A stretch of DNA of 7,896 nt from Pseudomonadota bacterium. Its GTDB lineage: Bacteria; Myxococcota; Myxococcia; Myxococcales; Myxococcaceae. The DNA is taken from assembly GCA_023424585.1 (NCBI GenBank), contig JAFADT010000795.1, positions 1-7,896 on the forward strand, given 5' to 3'. Under the pieces are notes generated by a model. That model saw only the letters and a program-made list of their open reading frames with translations, made no database searches and was not told the DNA's origin. Positions 6,308 to 7,896 of this stretch are shown here, piece by piece. Position 1 is the first letter of the stretch. The number at the start of each line of letters is the position of its first letter. The translations under genes were made by a program, and so were the position numbers.

Positions 6308-7896
6308 GGCAGAGCCTCCGGAGGGGACATGGTGGTGATGGCGCGGTCGACGATGGGGCCCAGGGGGATGCCCCGGATCTCATCGATGCTGACGAACCGG
6401 GCCAGGCCGCCCATGGTGATGAGCAGGCTGCCGAAGCCCTGCTTGAAGCTCACGCGCACGTGCTCCGGATAGCCCAGGCTCAACGCGTAGCGGACGCGGT
6501 TGGTGGCGGGGTCGGTGTGGCGCGGATCCTCCAGGTCGAGCAGGTCCAGCAGGTGGCGGTTGCCGATGCGGAGGATCTCCGCGCGCCCGTTGATGCTGCG
6601 GTCCCTGGCGGAGATGACCATGGCGGCGTTGCCGTCGAAGGGCTCGCCCCGCGAGGACTTCACGCCCGTCGCCCGCACGTGGGCCTCCAGCGTGGAGTTC
6701 CTGCCCTGATAGTCCAGCATGCACTGGCCGGTGACGCGTCCTCCGCGGATGCCCATCTCCAGCTGGCTCATGGAGAACACGTTCTGGTTGATGGCCAGGT
6801 TGCCCGCCAGCGGCGCGATGGTCACCCACGGCGTGCTGATGCGGTCCGCCGACAGGAAGCCGCTGCGCGTGAGCAGCGGGTGCTGATCCGCGAAGCGCAG
6901 CATCGAGTACGGGTTGACGTCCAGGTCGTTGAGCAGCCGCACCCCGTCCGGAGAGACCTCCACGTTCTCCGTCAGCGGCACGTCGCCGTTGAGCGCCTCC
7001 ACGACGACGCCGGACCCGGGCATCGTCACGTTCACGTTCTCCAGCTTGAGGCTGGAGAGGGTGCGGAAGACGGTGAGGTCGGGGGACGCCACCCGGAAGG
7101 TCACCGTGGCCTTGCCGCTGCTCTCCAACTGCCCGGGCCGCGCGAGGTGCGCCAGGTCCTGCTCCAGCGATCCCCGCATCCCCATGCGCTGCTGATCATT
7201 GCTCAGGTCGACCCGCCCCTGGACCTTCAGCTGCGTCTGGGTGCCCCCGTTGGTCAGCCGCAGGTCCGGGATGCGGATGACGCCGGTGGGCTTGCGCAGG
7301 ACGGAGACCGACGCCTCCACGTCCTGGACGGGGTAGGGCAGCGCGGGCTTCTGCTCCAGCGCGCGGAGCTTCACCACCTGCTTCAGCTCGATGTCGCCCT
7401 GCTCCCACTGGTCGGTGAAGGTGGCGGTGCTGTCGCTGGACAGGTCCGCGAAGGTCAGCCGGCGGTCGTTCATGGCCACGGTGAGCTTCTCCACCGCCAG
7501 GGTCGTGCGGACGGTGCGGCTGGAGCCCTCGGCGTGGGACTCGGCCTGCCAGCGCAGCGCGGGGACGTGGATGCTCTGGTCCGGGTGCTTCCAGCGCACG
7601 CCGCGCAGGTCGACCTGTGCCTTGCCCTCGAAGCTGGCGCCTCGCGGAGGCATGGGGGCCAGGCGGACCGTTCCGTCCGAGCCGAGGTGCGTGATGACGC
7701 CGGTCAGGGTGCCGTGCAGCTCGCCGGTCATCGCGAGCTTGGAGGTCTCCACCTCCGGCGGCACCCGCGCCTTCGCCAGGAGCGGCGACAGGGGCCCCAG
7801 GGGCGGGAAGTCGCCCTTCACATCCACTCGGAGCGCGCGAGCCTTCCGGTCGAATGCGAGCGCTGCTTCCGCGGCGACCTTCAGCCCTGTCTGGCC
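6304..7896 (-). CDS. AsmA-like / YdbH-like envelope protein, C-terminal part (start beyond the window)
   Basis: 530 residues are visible; the frame stays open to base 7896, so the N-terminus with its expected membrane anchor lies outside, and the GTG at 7827 is only an internal codon. The visible part is rich in alternating hydrophobic/polar beta-strand sequence with repeated phrases such as LKVQGRVDLSNDQQ, ESSGKATVTFRVASPDLTVF and SQLEMGIRGGRVTGQCMLDY, the pattern of AsmA-superfamily proteins that form long hydrophobic grooves carrying phospholipid between the two membranes. The last 103 residues hold a more distinct module (RIGNRHLLDLLDLEDP, then YPEHVRVSFKQGFGSLLITM, then IRGIPLGPIVDRAI). 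Assignment to the YdbH branch rests mainly on the directly following DUF1318 gene, as in E. coli ydbH-ynbE-ydbL; the sequence itself supports only AsmA-like. It overlaps the lipoprotein start by 4 bp (ATGA) and leads the visible operon. Whether it transports lipid here is inferred. Confidence 0.78.
   Translation of the reverse strand, partial: GQTGLKVAAEAALAFDRKARALRVDVKGDFPPLGPLSPLLAKARVPPEVETSKLAMTGELHGTLTGVITHLGSDGTVRLAPMPPRGASFEGKAQVDLRGVRWKHPDQSIHVPALRWQAESHAEGSSRTVRTTLAVEKLTVAMNDRRLTFADLSSDSTATFTDQWEQGDIELKQVVKLRALEQKPALPYPVQDVEASVSVLRKPTGVIRIPDLRLTNGGTQTQLKVQGRVDLSNDQQRMGMRGSLEQDLAHLARPGQLESSGKATVTFRVASPDLTVFRTLSSLKLENVNVTMPGSGVVVEALNGDVPLTENVEVSPDGVRLLNDLDVNPYSMLRFADQHPLLTRSGFLSADRISTPWVTIAPLAGNLAINQNVFSMSQLEMGIRGGRVTGQCMLDYQGRNSTLEAHVRATGVKSSRGEPFDGNAAMVISARDRSINGRAEILRIGNRHLLDLLDLEDPRHTDPATNRVRYALSLGYPEHVRVSFKQGFGSLLITMGGLARFVSIDEIRGIPLGPIVDRAITTMSPPEALP

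Noticed and set aside
5775..6383. Upstream extension of the propeller/TPR gene to 6383 (a 1362-residue protein)
   Set aside because: The added 203 residues are Arg/Gly/Ala/Pro-rich and overlap the DUF1318 lipoprotein in another frame. The ribosome site and signal peptide at 5774 mark the true start.
4389..6472. Several plus-strand frames of 200-330 codons (4389-5147, 4732-5472, 5346-6338, 5837-6472)
   Set aside because: All are antisense to the operon genes, have low-complexity Arg/Ala/Gly/Ser composition and show no recognisable motif.

Overview
The window looks like chromosome from a high-GC, delta-proteobacterium-like organism, most probably a myxobacterium of the Myxococcus/Corallococcus type. 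The grounds are the strong G/C bias at third codon positions, the frequent GTG starts, the DUF1318-type lipoprotein with an AsmA-like partner, and a tyrosine integrase beside a tRNA-Asp gene, an arrangement like that of Myxococcus phage Mx8. This assignment is inferred from sequence character only.

Left part (1-1200): the C-terminal part of a phage-type tyrosine recombinase enters from the left edge on the + strand. Its reading frame runs through the tRNA-Asp terminator and most of the way through the tRNA-Asp gene on the opposite strand. Two tRNA genes, Val(TAC) then Asp(GTC), form a minus-strand operon with a clear sigma70-type promoter (TTGACG, 17 bp, TACAAG) and a textbook intrinsic terminator. 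This looks like one junction of an integrated element (to the left) with the chromosome (to the right), the tRNA-Asp gene being the attachment site.

Middle part (1200-2294): all genes here are on the minus strand. There is a possible very small single-span membrane protein followed by a hairpin. Upstream of it is a small exported protein with two LTxxQ motifs (Spy/CpxP-like). Its roughly 280-bp upstream region is rich in inverted and direct repeats and includes a stretch that resembles an insertion sequence end. A perfect 30-bp palindrome closes this region.

Right part (2295-7896): a tightly packed minus-strand operon, transcribed from beyond the right edge. In transcription order it holds a large AsmA-like/YdbH-like protein (start outside the window), a DUF1318 (YdbL-like) lipoprotein, and an 1159-residue exported protein with a TolB/WD40-like propeller, an EF-hand-type calcium loop and a long TPR-like helical region. 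The genes overlap by 4 bp and 7 bp, and each downstream gene has its own Shine-Dalgarno sequence inside the preceding gene. By analogy with E. coli ydbH-ynbE-ydbL, the first two probably act in the cell envelope between the inner and outer membranes. The third is a plausible periplasmic or envelope partner of unknown function.

The most noteworthy points are the integrase whose C-terminus is written by tRNA-antisense sequence, the YdbL-type domain carried on a lipoprotein in an AsmA-like operon without a visible separate YnbE, the propeller/EF-hand/TPR protein attached to it, and the structured intergenic region at 2016-2294.
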